In this document: piece after piece, positions 1 to 8,343 of the stretch
Numbering within the stretch: the stretch's first letter is position 1
Layout: the number at the start of each line of letters is the position of its first letter
Assembly (NCBI GenBank): GCA_035378955.1
Contig: DAOSUS010000048.1
Location: 1-21,774, forward strand
Length of the DNA: 21,774 nucleotides
Reading direction: 5' to 3'
Origin: Candidatus Hydrogenedens sp.
GTDB taxonomy: Bacteria > Hydrogenedentota > Hydrogenedentia > Hydrogenedentales > Hydrogenedentaceae
The notes under the pieces: generated by a model
The model's database searches: none
Told to the model about the DNA's origin: nothing
What the model saw: the letters and a program-made list of their open reading frames with translations, nothing else
Program-made: the position numbers and the translations under genes

Positions 1-2
1 TA

Positions 3-911
3 GGAAAAGTTATTGTTGGGCAACAATATATGATAAGTCGCATGTTAGTTGGACTTTTAGCCAATGGGCATGTTCTTTTGGAAGGTGTTCCCGGGCTTGC
101 AAAAACCACTGCGGTAAATACTCTTGCCAAAACTTTAGACTGTTCCTTTCATCGTATACAGTTTACCCCGGATTTATTACCTGCAGATTTGATAGGGACA
201 TTAGTATACAATCCCAAAACAGGTGAATTTACCACCAAAAAAGGGCCTGTGTTTGGCAATATTATTTTAGCGGATGAAATTAATCGTGCTCCAGCGAAAG
301 TGCAAAGTGCTTTATTAGAAGCAATGCAAGAGCGACAGGTTACTATTGGTGATAACACCTATAAATTAGAAGAGCCTTTTATGGTTCTTGCTACACAAAA
401 TCCTATTGAACAGGAAGGTACCTATCCTTTGCCCGAAGCACAGGTTGACCGATTTATGCTTAAACTAAAAGTTACCTATCCCAATAGAAATGAAGAAAAA
501 ACCATTCTTGAAAGAATTGATTTACTCCATCAGCCAAGTGTATCAACAATACTTTCAAAACAACAGGTTTTGGAGATGAGAGAAGTAGTTAATCAAATCT
601 ATGTAGATGACAAAATTAAAAACTATATAGTTGATATTGTTCAGACAACAAGAAATCCAGAATTATTTGGGTTGAAAGTAAACCATCTTATCGAATATGG
701 AGCCTCTCCGCGCGCTTCCTTATATTTGCAACAAACAGCAAGAGCATGGGCATTTTTACAGGGAGAAGGAAATGTCTTCCCACACGATATAAAAACTATA
801 GCCCCCGATATATTACGCCATCGTATTAAAGTTTCTTATGAAGCAGAGGCCGAAAATATTACAAGTGAAGATATTATTCAAAAAATACTTGACCATGTTC
901 CTGTCCCGTAA
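3..911 (+). CDS. MoxR-family AAA+ ATPase (5' end outside window)
   Basis: This is an AAA+ ATPase of the MoxR type, which usually works as a chaperone-like partner of VWA proteins. The frame is open to the window edge and codes for G-K-V-I-V-G-Q-Q-Y before the first ATG at 30, which matches the conserved MoxR N-terminus. The true start is therefore upstream and ATG 30 is internal. Counting from that ATG, the Walker A motif GVPGLAKT is at about residues 19-26, Walker B ILADE at 79-83 followed by INRAPAK, and the sensor region ATQNP near 120. The C-terminal lid helices carry the usual SPRAS motif. It is followed 8 bases later by the DUF58 gene, the standard MoxR-DUF58-VWA order. The product is cytoplasmic and its substrate cannot be read from sequence. 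Family assignment is very secure. Confidence 0.96.
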   Translation, partial: GKVIVGQQYMISRMLVGLLANGHVLLEGVPGLAKTTAVNTLAKTLDCSFHRIQFTPDLLPADLIGTLVYNPKTGEFTTKKGPVFGNIILADEINRAPAKVQSALLEAMQERQVTIGDNTYKLEEPFMVLATQNPIEQEGTYPLPEAQVDRFMLKLKVTYPNRNEEKTILERIDLLHQPSVSTILSKQQVLEMREVVNQIYVDDKIKNYIVDIVQTTRNPELFGLKVNHLIEYGASPRASLYLQQTARAWAFLQGEGNVFPHDIKTIAPDILRHRIKVSYEAEAENITSEDIIQKILDHVPVP

Positions 912-919
912 AAAGGTGT

Positions 920-1810
920 ATGGATAGTATGTTAACTGCAGAAATGTTAGCCAAAGTCCGAAGAATTCAAATTCGGACTACGAAGTTAGTAAACGATATT
1001 CTTGCAGGAAGATATGAAAGCGTCTTCCGTGGGCAGGGAGTTGAATTTAAAGAAGTGCGGGAATATGTTCCCGGTGATGATGTCCGTAATATTGATTGGA
1101 ATGTTACCGCCCGAACAGGTAGCCCCCATGTAAAGGTGCTAACAGAAGAGCGAGAACTTACCATTATGCTTGTCGTGGATGCAAGTGGTTCACAAAAATT
1201 CGGTTCTGTCTCTCAATTTAAATTAGAACTATCAGCGGAGGTATGTGCTGTCCTTGCTTTTTCTGCTATTCAAAATAATGATAGGGTAGGTCTTATTGTA
1301 TTTACCAATGAAGTAGAATTATTTTTACCTCCAAGGAAAGGAAGAAAACATGGATTAAGGGTTATTCGTGAGGTTTTATATCATGAACCCAAAAATAAAG
1401 GGACGAATATAAATAAATCTCTGGAATTTTTATCACAAATATTAAAGCGTAGGTCTGTAATATTTATTTTATCCGATTTTAATGACGAGCATTATGAAAA
1501 AACGCTAAAAGTCCTTACTCGTAGACATGATGTTATCGCTTGTATGATTACAGACCCAAGAGAATTATCTTTGCCCAATATAGGTCTTATTACAGTTACA
1601 GATGCCGAAAGTGGAAAAGAAATAATTATTGATACAAGCAATGCGAAATTCCGTGAGAAATATGAGGTTAAAGCCAAAATGGAATATGAAAGGAAAAAGA
1701 AACTTTTACTCCAATCTGGTGCGGAGTTTTTAGATATTCGCACAGATAAACCTTATATAGATGAGTTGTATCGTTTTTTCCGTGCTCGTGAGCGGAAATC
1801 AAATCGTTAA
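920..1810 (+). CDS. DUF58 domain protein (VWA-like, MoxR partner)
   Basis: A 296-residue protein of the DUF58 family, the usual second gene of MoxR/Bat operons. The hallmark block runs from about residue 40 to 65 (GVEFKEVREYVPGDD, then R-N-I-D-W and T-A-R). A VWA-like strand VVDASGS at 85-91 keeps part of a metal-binding MIDAS motif, and a second acidic site (SDFND) lies near 188. No membrane segment or signal peptide is visible, so it is probably cytoplasmic, whereas many DUF58 proteins carry N-terminal membrane helices. The start could be ATG 920 or ATG 929: the AAAAGG at 911-916 is close to the first and better spaced for the second. It probably acts with the MoxR ATPase upstream; the molecular function of the family is unsettled. 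Confidence 0.93.
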   Translation: MDSMLTAEMLAKVRRIQIRTTKLVNDILAGRYESVFRGQGVEFKEVREYVPGDDVRNIDWNVTARTGSPHVKVLTEERELTIMLVVDASGSQKFGSVSQFKLELSAEVCAVLAFSAIQNNDRVGLIVFTNEVELFLPPRKGRKHGLRVIREVLYHEPKNKGTNINKSLEFLSQILKRRSVIFILSDFNDEHYEKTLKVLTRRHDVIACMITDPRELSLPNIGLITVTDAESGKEIIIDTSNAKFREKYEVKAKMEYERKKKLLLQSGAEFLDIRTDKPYIDELYRFFRARERKSNR

Positions 1811-1845
1811 AGAAGGATTTAGGAAACAAAAGATATATCGTTACT

Positions 1846-2742
1846 ATGACAGTTTTGAATGTTTTTATCAATATATGTTTTTTTGCGGTATCCGTTGGGG
1901 ATATAGGTGTAGAACTTTATAATCCACATATCCCCTGGTTCCGTTCTTCGGAATATATTATTCAAAATTATTCAATAGAAAATAAGAATTGCCCTGAATG
2001 GAAAAATTTGTCTGAAGATATAGAAATTACAGAAAAACCGATAATAGGTAGTGAAAATCAAGGATGTGTTAAAAAGGTTATTATGGATCCCTTAAAAGCA
2101 GGAAAATATTTAATACCTCCGGCTGTAGTAAAAGATAAAGAGGGGAAGGAATGGAAAACATCTGCATTTGTTCTGGAAGTGCGAGAACCAACCGATAAGG
2201 AAAAAGAAGAATTACAGAATATCGCAGGAATTATTGAGCCAAAAATTGGGAATAATTATAGAAATCTCATCATAAGCAGTTTGTTAGTTATTTCCCTTTT
2301 GATTGCGGTTGCAGGTTTCATTTATTTGTTTAAGAAATATTTTATTAAGAGCCAAACTTTGGAGGAAAAGATAGAATTACCATGGGAAAAGGTATTCCGA
2401 AGGTTAAGGGAATTGAAAAACAAAGATTTACCTTCTCAGGGCTTATATGAACCTTATTATGTCCAATTAACATGGATACTTCGTTATTATATTGAAGACC
2501 GATTTAATATTCATGCCCCCGAACAAACTACCCAGGAATTTATTGAGACCACTATGAAAGAAAAGGTTCTAACACCCGAACAACAAAAATTGCTGTATTC
2601 TTTTTTAAGTCATTGTGATAAGGTGAAATTTGCCAAATTCGTTCCAACAATAGAACAAATGGAAGACGGATATAATCTGGTATGGAATTTTGCTGAAGAG
2701 ACAAAATTAAAGGAACAAACACAAAAAGATGTAAATCAATAG
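1846..2742 (+). CDS. Small BatD-like membrane protein (exported beta domain, one TM, helical tail)
   Basis: A 298-residue protein that I do not recognise as a named family but can place by architecture. A short hydrophobic N-terminus (about residues 3-17) is followed by a roughly 100-residue beta-rich region, one membrane helix (141-162) with K-K just after it, and a cytoplasmic helical domain (about 178-285). That tail (W-I-L-R-Y-Y-I-E-D-R-F, then E-Q-T-T-Q-E-F, then C-D-K-V-K-F-A-K-F) resembles the C-terminal domain of BatD-like proteins and DUF4381. It looks like a one-domain version of the full BatD encoded farther down. The signal sequence lacks a basic n-region and no good Shine-Dalgarno lies close to ATG 1846, so the exact start is uncertain, although no other start codon is available back to the preceding stop. 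Its role within the Bat complex is inferred from position. Confidence 0.82.
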   Translation: MTVLNVFINICFFAVSVGDIGVELYNPHIPWFRSSEYIIQNYSIENKNCPEWKNLSEDIEITEKPIIGSENQGCVKKVIMDPLKAGKYLIPPAVVKDKEGKEWKTSAFVLEVREPTDKEKEELQNIAGIIEPKIGNNYRNLIISSLLVISLLIAVAGFIYLFKKYFIKSQTLEEKIELPWEKVFRRLRELKNKDLPSQGLYEPYYVQLTWILRYYIEDRFNIHAPEQTTQEFIETTMKEKVLTPEQQKLLYSFLSHCDKVKFAKFVPTIEQMEDGYNLVWNFAEETKLKEQTQKDVNQ

Positions 2743-2759
2743 GATAGTATATCTCAGTG

Positions 2760-3794
2760 ATGCTTTCATATTTTCAAAATAAAGGTATTTTTTTTACATA
2801 TCCTTACTTCTTTTTATTACTAATACCTGTCTTTATCCTTTTTTTAATTGAGATTAGAAAAAAAAATACCTCTTCTATTCTTTTCTCTTCATCTTCATTG
2901 TTGTCTGGATGGGAGATTGATGCCCTTCATTGGCGGAGGTGGATAGGACCTTTATTGTCTCTATTGGCTTTTATTTGTTTTATCATTGCATTAGCAGGTC
3001 CTACTTATGGCGTTAAATTAAACAGAGACCGGGCTAATGTTATTGATATTATGTTATGTCTGGATATTTCCGGTAGTATGAGTCAACAGGATTATATGTT
3101 AGGAGGGATGCCAAGAGACCGTTTGTATGTTGCTAAAAAATCGGCTATTCATTTTGTTGAACACAGAAAAGAGAATAAAGAAGACCGATTCGGATTAGAC
3201 CGCATTGGATTAATACTGTACGCAGGTGTAGCATGGACACGCTGTCCTCTAACATTAGATTATGAAGTTTTATTGCAAGCATTGAATAAGACTGATTTTG
3301 CCCCACAAGAGAAAGATGGAACTGCTATAGGTTCAGCATTAGGGCTTGCTGTACGCCGATTATTACAAAGTGAAGCCAAGAGTAAAGTAATTATCTTATT
3401 GACAGATGGCATAAATAATCGGGGAGAGATTACCCCTAAGGAAGCAAAAGAATTAGCAAAGGAGAAGGGTATTAAAGTTTATACCATTGGTGCAGGAACT
3501 TCGGAAACAGGTTATTCTATTACAACCACCGGACAGATGATAAGAAACCAACCTATAGATGAAGCATTATTGCAGGAAATAGCACAAGAAACAGGAGGAA
3601 AATATTTCCGTGCTACCGATACAGAAGGGCTTATGAAGGCGTATGATGAAATAAGCCGGTTAGAGGCTACAGAGGTGGATGTAAGTGATTTTTACGAATA
3701 CAAAGAAAGTTTTCTACCTTTTGTAATTATAGGTGCGTTATTAATGTTAGCATCTACTTATTCCCGAAGAATTTTATGGGACCCATTGCCATGA
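2760..3794 (+). CDS. batA: BatA-like VWA membrane protein
   Basis: A VWA-domain membrane protein of the aerotolerance (Bat) operon. N-terminal membrane helices lie at about residues 15-32 and 62-80, the VWA domain fills about 95-300, and a C-terminal membrane helix at 318-334 closes the protein, the normal BatA layout with the VWA domain on the outer face. All MIDAS elements are present: DISGS near 102-106, the D-G-T near 186-188 and TDG near 215-217. RCPLTLDY is the usual Bat family motif. The frame also allows GTG at 2757 directly before ATG 2760; I chose the ATG, which shifts the N-terminus by one residue. The stop is TGA. The second VWA gene follows after 27 bases. Confidence 0.93.
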   Translation: MLSYFQNKGIFFTYPYFFLLLIPVFILFLIEIRKKNTSSILFSSSSLLSGWEIDALHWRRWIGPLLSLLAFICFIIALAGPTYGVKLNRDRANVIDIMLCLDISGSMSQQDYMLGGMPRDRLYVAKKSAIHFVEHRKENKEDRFGLDRIGLILYAGVAWTRCPLTLDYEVLLQALNKTDFAPQEKDGTAIGSALGLAVRRLLQSEAKSKVIILLTDGINNRGEITPKEAKELAKEKGIKVYTIGAGTSETGYSITTTGQMIRNQPIDEALLQEIAQETGGKYFRATDTEGLMKAYDEISRLEATEVDVSDFYEYKESFLPFVIIGALLMLASTYSRRILWDPLP

Positions 3795-3804
3795 TTAAAG
3801 AAAT

Positions 3805-3810
3805 AAGGAG
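3805..3810 (+). promoter_or_regulatory. Shine-Dalgarno site of batB
   Basis: AAGGAG lies 11 bases before the ATG at 3822, in the short gap after batA. It is the strongest Shine-Dalgarno match in the Bat operon and supports independent initiation of the second VWA gene. Confidence 0.6.
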
Positions 3811-3821
3811 TTTATAAATAA

Positions 3822-4874
3822 ATGTATTTTGCGTTTCCGTGGAAATATCTCCCTATATGGATATTGATGACTTTAATCGTTATAGGACTGATGGGAATAT
3901 CTTTATTCTGGATGGAAAAGAAACGCAATATAAGAATTCAAAAGTTTGCCGAAATTTCATTAACAGAGCGTTTAATACAAGGTTTTAGACCCTGGCTACG
4001 GAAAGTAAGCATTATCACGGTAATAATGGGTTTTTTCTTTATCATTTTAACTCTGGCACAACCTCATTGGGGTGCTTCTTGGGAAAAAACACAAAAATTA
4101 AGTAGAGATATATTATTAGTAATTGATACATCCGAGAGTATGCTGGCAGACGATTTACCTCCCAATCGTTTGGAAAGAGCCCGACAAAAAGCCTTTCTTT
4201 TGATGGACCGTTGTCCCGGCGACCGATTTGGTATTATTGCATTTGCAGGCGAGGCTGCATTGGTTTGCCCATTAACATTGGACCATGGCTATGTAAAGAC
4301 AATTCTCCGTTCACTAAATACAGACATGTTGAGCAAAGAAGGAACAGATATTTCAGAAGCCTTTAATGAAGTGGAAAAGGTATTTAAAGAAGATATAAAA
4401 AAATCGGGTAACGAGGACAAATACGCTCGTGCAGTTGTAATTATAAGTGATGGAGAAGACCTCTCGGAAGATGCAGAGAAAAAAGCAGAAGCCCTCGGAG
4501 AGAATATCTTTTTAGTCGTTGTTGGAATGGCAACTCCTCAGGGGGCTGAAATCAAATTTCCAGAATGGATGAAAAGGTATGTTAAAACTTCTAATATTAA
4601 CCTTACACATAAATCCGTTTTAGATGAAAAGAAACTGAAAGAAATAGCGTTAAAAGGGAAAGGCTTTTATATAAGAACTACTATGGACGATACAGATTTA
4701 AATATGATATTGGGAGAATTGGAAAAAATACGAATGTTTTATCAGACGGACACATTGAGGTATCAGAAGGTAAATCGTTACCGTTGGCCTCTATCCATTG
4801 CTTGTATTTTGTTTATATGGGAAACAGGGATATGGATAATTTTGTCTTCAAAGAAAAAACAGATACAAAATTAG
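3822..4874 (+). CDS. batB: BatB-like VWA membrane protein
   Basis: Second VWA membrane protein of the operon, 350 residues, paralogous to the preceding BatA. Membrane helices are at about 11-30 and 62-80, with another near the C-terminus at about 322-342. The VWA domain carries a complete MIDAS: DTSES at 102-106, the GTD threonine and aspartate at 174-176, and SDGED at 209-213. The P-N-R-L-E-R-A-R segment after the first motif and VCPLTLD near 148-154 are typical Bat features. BatA and BatB are thought to form membrane hetero-complexes with TPR partners. The start is supported by AAGGAG upstream. A TPR gene follows 15 bases downstream. Confidence 0.93.
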   Translation: MYFAFPWKYLPIWILMTLIVIGLMGISLFWMEKKRNIRIQKFAEISLTERLIQGFRPWLRKVSIITVIMGFFFIILTLAQPHWGASWEKTQKLSRDILLVIDTSESMLADDLPPNRLERARQKAFLLMDRCPGDRFGIIAFAGEAALVCPLTLDHGYVKTILRSLNTDMLSKEGTDISEAFNEVEKVFKEDIKKSGNEDKYARAVVIISDGEDLSEDAEKKAEALGENIFLVVVGMATPQGAEIKFPEWMKRYVKTSNINLTHKSVLDEKKLKEIALKGKGFYIRTTMDDTDLNMILGELEKIRMFYQTDTLRYQKVNRYRWPLSIACILFIWETGIWIILSSKKKQIQN

Positions 4875-4889
4875 AGAAAATATAGAAGT

Positions 4890-5606
4890 ATGGTGAATTA
4901 TTATTTGCAAATAATTAATAAAAATATAGTATTGATTGCATTAGCGAGTTTTATTTTAGGTTCTTTTAGTAGTGCGGAAGATATAAAAAGCGTTTGGAAA
5001 ACATCTCGGGCGAAAACTGTAAAAGGGGAATTCGAAGAGTCATGGAAAGAATATGAAGACTTACTTATAAAAAATCCAAAAAATTTTGAAGTAGTATTTG
5101 GTGCTGGATGCTTAAAATATTACCAGGCAGAAAAAAGTGTAGGTTCACAGCAGTTAGATGATGCTAAAAACCTTGTAAAAGAAGCAGAACACTATTTTGA
5201 TACCGCAATTCAATTAGCAAAGAACTCAGAAAAAAAAGCAGATGGTTTGTATAATAAAGGAAATTGTAATTTGTTGATAGCAAACGCACAAAAAGAAAAT
5301 CCACAATCTATTGAAGAATGTATAAACTATTATAGGAATGCAATCCGTTCTTATCGAGAAGCAATAGAAAATAAATCAAATTTTCCAGAAGCAAAAAAAA
5401 ATTTAGAACACGCCCTTTTTCAATTAAAACAATTAATTCAAAAGAAAGATAAGAAAAAAGATGAAAACAAACAAGATTCTCAATCGGATAAAGAGCAACA
5501 ATTAAAAACGATGTTTGTAGAAACGAAGACCGATTATCCTGATGCCGAAGTTCGTATTTTAGAGGAACAACCTAATGTCGTAGAGTTAAAAAAGAAGAGT
5601 AATTAA
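4890..5606 (+). CDS. batC: BatC-like TPR protein, exported
   Basis: A 238-residue protein with a signal sequence or N-terminal anchor (hydrophobic residues about 12-28, ending S-S-A-E-D). TPR-like helical repeats run from about 34 to 180; the clearest motifs are at 45-65, 95-125 and 145-178. The C-terminal third is lysine- and glutamine-rich and ends V-E-L-K-K-K-S-N. In other Bat operons the TPR protein (BatC) sits here and ends in a charged low-complexity tail with a conserved terminal motif. In this genome that tail motif seems to be carried by the next gene instead, so the BatC function may be split. Only 2 bases separate this stop from the next start, suggesting translational coupling. 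Confidence 0.8.
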   Translation: MVNYYLQIINKNIVLIALASFILGSFSSAEDIKSVWKTSRAKTVKGEFEESWKEYEDLLIKNPKNFEVVFGAGCLKYYQAEKSVGSQQLDDAKNLVKEAEHYFDTAIQLAKNSEKKADGLYNKGNCNLLIANAQKENPQSIEECINYYRNAIRSYREAIENKSNFPEAKKNLEHALFQLKQLIQKKDKKKDENKQDSQSDKEQQLKTMFVETKTDYPDAEVRILEEQPNVVELKKKSN

Positions 5607-5608
5607 AT

Positions 5609-6445
5609 ATGATAAGAAAACAAAACAGAAAAGAATATATTAAAAATAGATTTATAAAAATTATCTGTGGGATATTTTTCATTGGTTTTAGTTTCAGTTC
5701 TATTATGGCTCAAGATAGCATTCCTCCATTACTTAAAAGACCAGGGGAAGATGATGGGACGAAAAAAAAGATAACTGCAGAAGTTTATGCTATAAAAGCC
5801 GGCGAAAAAAATACAAAGAATACGGATGAAGAGGGACAAGACAAATCAGAAGTATTGGAAGGTGATGAAGCCTTGTCGTTTATTATAAAGAAACTGGGAA
5901 TAAATGATTACAATGTAGTTTTTAAGGATAAACAACCTATTTCAACGGATAATAAAAATGAGTTACATTACAAGATAGGACAAGGTTTGGATTATTATGT
6001 ATTACCTCAAGAAGTTGCTTCTTCGGAAGTTTATACATTAGATACCCGTGTCCAGGTAACAGAAGGAAATAAAAAAGTAGATGCTATTAAAGCAATAGCA
6101 AAAGCAAAATTAGGGGAACCCTTAGTGTATAAAGGGATACAATTAGATAACAGTGATTATATAATAATATTCACACTGAAAAACGAAGATGAAAATCAAT
6201 CTAAGGGTGGTGAACAGAATCAAGAACAACAACAGAAAGAACAAGAACAAAAGGAAAATCAGCAAAATAACCAGGATAAAGATGAACAGAAAAAGCAGGA
6301 AGAACAAAATAATAAAGAAGAAAATAAAAAAGAAAATCACCAGATGGAGTTATTATTAGAATCGTTAGATGATATGGACCAAAAAGAACAAAAAGAAATG
6401 TTGAATGAACGCGAAAGAATTATGTTGCCTGAAAAATGGTGGTGA
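5609..6445 (+). CDS. Exported protein with charged linker and BatC-like C-terminal tail
   Basis: A 278-residue protein of unknown function. The n-region is basic and is followed by a hydrophobic stretch (about 17-33) ending S-I-M-A-Q-D, a good signal peptide. Residues about 80-195 look like a compact beta-rich domain containing short blocks such as YYVLPQEV and LGEPLVYKG. Residues about 196-245 are an extreme Q/K/E/N low-complexity linker. The last 35 residues (LLLESLDDMDQKEQKEML, then an acidic-basic helix and the end P-E-K-W-W) resemble the terminal segment that I recall from BatC proteins. The gene lies between the TPR gene and batD, and its stop is 1 base before the batD ATG. I infer that it belongs to the Bat envelope complex, but no biochemical role can be read from it. 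Confidence 0.7.
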   Translation: MIRKQNRKEYIKNRFIKIICGIFFIGFSFSSIMAQDSIPPLLKRPGEDDGTKKKITAEVYAIKAGEKNTKNTDEEGQDKSEVLEGDEALSFIIKKLGINDYNVVFKDKQPISTDNKNELHYKIGQGLDYYVLPQEVASSEVYTLDTRVQVTEGNKKVDAIKAIAKAKLGEPLVYKGIQLDNSDYIIIFTLKNEDENQSKGGEQNQEQQQKEQEQKENQQNNQDKDEQKKQEEQNNKEENKKENHQMELLLESLDDMDQKEQKEMLNERERIMLPEKWW

Positions 6446-6446
6446 T

Positions 6447-8339
6447 ATGAAATATAAAATAGGACAGAAGAAACAAAAAAAAGAATTTTGGATAAAAGTT
6501 AAAACGATATTCTTATTCTGGGTTGTTTTTTTTCTCCTTATTGGACATATTCCCTGTGCCTATTCTCAGGATTCCCCTATACAGGTTCAAATAAATCCAA
6601 CAGAAGTAGGAATTGGAGATTCTTTTGATGTAATTGTTTCAATTCAGGGCACAAATATCGGGGAGCCTGTTATTACATCTGAAGATGGAGTAAAAATTAA
6701 TCCACAATCATTTTATAATGGGATGAGCACCCAGATGGAGATAGGATTTGGTCAGTCTCATATTATTACAACAAAAGAGAGACATTATCGTGGTTATGCT
6801 CAGCAAGAAGGTGAATGGAAAATATTTGTTCAGGCAGATATTGATGGAAAAAAATATGTTTCGCCGGAAGCAAAAATTAAAGTAAGTAAAAACCCATCGC
6901 CCCAACAAGCAATTCCTCCAGGTCCCTCTATTCCGCAAAGACAATCAGGAATTTTACAAGGTAGAAGAAGACAATCAGGTAGTCCAGGAACAAAAACAGA
7001 CCAAACACAATTTGACCAGGCTCTAATTGTTGAAAGTGAACTATCAAAAAGAATTGCATTTCAGGGAGAGATATTAACTTTAATATTTCGTGCGAAAATC
7101 CTTGAATCTCCTGATATATCTATACAAACAACAACAGGAAATCTTCCCGATTTGCCAGCATTGGATGATTTCTATATGGGCAAAGTGCAACAAAATACTC
7201 GCAGAGAAGACCAATCTGGAAAAACTTATCGTGTTGTAGAACTATCGGTCCCTATTTGTCCCAAAAGTGTCGGGACACTAACAGTAAGTCCCTGGGAATG
7301 GAATAACTGTTATATCAGATATTACAACAATTGGGGTTGGCCTGAAACATATTCGATAAATAAAAGTTCAGAGGCTCTAAATCTGGAAGTGCGAGCACTT
7401 CCTGATGCTCCGAATAATTTTTATGGGGCGATTGGTAAATATACTCTAACCTCTAATCTTTCACAGACAGAAGTAAATATAGGAACTCCCATTTATTTAA
7501 CAATGACAATACGAGGTTCTGGAAATCCTGATTTTATAAGAGCCCCATCAAAACCAGTTCTCGATTGGGCTTATGTCTCTGATGCGGAAATTATAAGTGG
7601 AAATACCGACACATGGGATAATGTGGAGAAAACAATTCGTTTTTCAATAACGCCCTTAAAACCAGGAGATTATGAAATACCCACAATAGAATATAATTAC
7701 TTCAATTCTCAAATTGGACAATACAATACACTTCGAACAAATTCCTTTAAATTAAAGGTTATCGGGGAAGCAAGTGAAGTAAATAATGTAATTACTGCGG
7801 GAGGAACTCCACGAATGGAGACCCGTAGCATTGATTTATCCAGTGGCGATTTACTTCCTTTAATAACAGAAGGCGTCCAATTAAAACCTCAGGGTTCTTA
7901 CTATAAGGGAATTATTATTGCTATTTTTGTCTTTTCTCCACTTATTTCTATGATTTCGATTGGATTAGGTTTTAGAAAAGAGTATTTAAGGAAAAATCCT
8001 ATATACCTTCGTAAAATATCTGCCTATACAAACGCAATAGAAAAGTTTAATGAATTAAAAACAGGGTCAAGCATTCCTGCTGCAGTTGAACAATCCTTGA
8101 AACAATATATTGGTGATGCCACAGGGGCTTTAAATGTCTCTGGACTAACATCAGATGACATTGAAAATATTATGAGAAGTCAGGGAATAGATAATGAACT
8201 TATATACAAAACTGTAAAACTAATAAAAACCTGTGAACGGATACGATACAGTGGGTCCTCTATTTCTATGGAAGAAAACAAAGGATTAGAAGAAGGTTTT
8301 AATTTATTAATAGAAGAGTTAAAGAAGGTTTTGGGATAA
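6447..8339 (+). CDS. batD: BatD-like aerotolerance protein
   Basis: A 630-residue BatD family protein. I chose ATG 6447 rather than the upstream in-frame ATG 6405, because 6447 lies 1 base after the preceding stop, has GGTGGTG just upstream, and gives a standard signal peptide (basic residues 1-19, hydrophobic 20-33, likely cleavage near A-Y-S). The exported part opens with a typical BatD block (NPTEVGIGDSF, about 50-60) and holds several Ig-like beta domains, with a proline- and glutamine-rich linker at about 150-185. One membrane helix lies at 488-508, followed by a basic segment and a C-terminal cytoplasmic helical domain. BatD proteins are implicated in oxidative or envelope stress tolerance, but the mechanism is unknown. 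BatE follows after 4 bases. Confidence 0.9.
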   Translation: MKYKIGQKKQKKEFWIKVKTIFLFWVVFFLLIGHIPCAYSQDSPIQVQINPTEVGIGDSFDVIVSIQGTNIGEPVITSEDGVKINPQSFYNGMSTQMEIGFGQSHIITTKERHYRGYAQQEGEWKIFVQADIDGKKYVSPEAKIKVSKNPSPQQAIPPGPSIPQRQSGILQGRRRQSGSPGTKTDQTQFDQALIVESELSKRIAFQGEILTLIFRAKILESPDISIQTTTGNLPDLPALDDFYMGKVQQNTRREDQSGKTYRVVELSVPICPKSVGTLTVSPWEWNNCYIRYYNNWGWPETYSINKSSEALNLEVRALPDAPNNFYGAIGKYTLTSNLSQTEVNIGTPIYLTMTIRGSGNPDFIRAPSKPVLDWAYVSDAEIISGNTDTWDNVEKTIRFSITPLKPGDYEIPTIEYNYFNSQIGQYNTLRTNSFKLKVIGEASEVNNVITAGGTPRMETRSIDLSSGDLLPLITEGVQLKPQGSYYKGIIIAIFVFSPLISMISIGLGFRKEYLRKNPIYLRKISAYTNAIEKFNELKTGSSIPAAVEQSLKQYIGDATGALNVSGLTSDDIENIMRSQGIDNELIYKTVKLIKTCERIRYSGSSISMEENKGLEEGFNLLIEELKKVLG

Positions 8340-8343
8340 ATAT

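Noticed and set aside
6143..6340. Small minus-strand ORF coding for an almost pure F/I/L peptide
   Set aside because: It is the complement of the lysine/glutamine/glutamate-rich linker of the plus-strand gene. AAA/GAA-type codons read backwards as TTT/TTC.
6180..6350. Tandem repeat in the charged exported protein gene
   Set aside because: The A-rich stretch is low-complexity Q/K/E/N coding sequence with no fixed repeat unit.
6405..6446. Upstream start for batD at ATG 6405
   Set aside because: It would overlap the preceding gene by about 40 bases and place 14 polar residues before a normal signal peptide. ATG 6447 follows the previous stop by 1 base.
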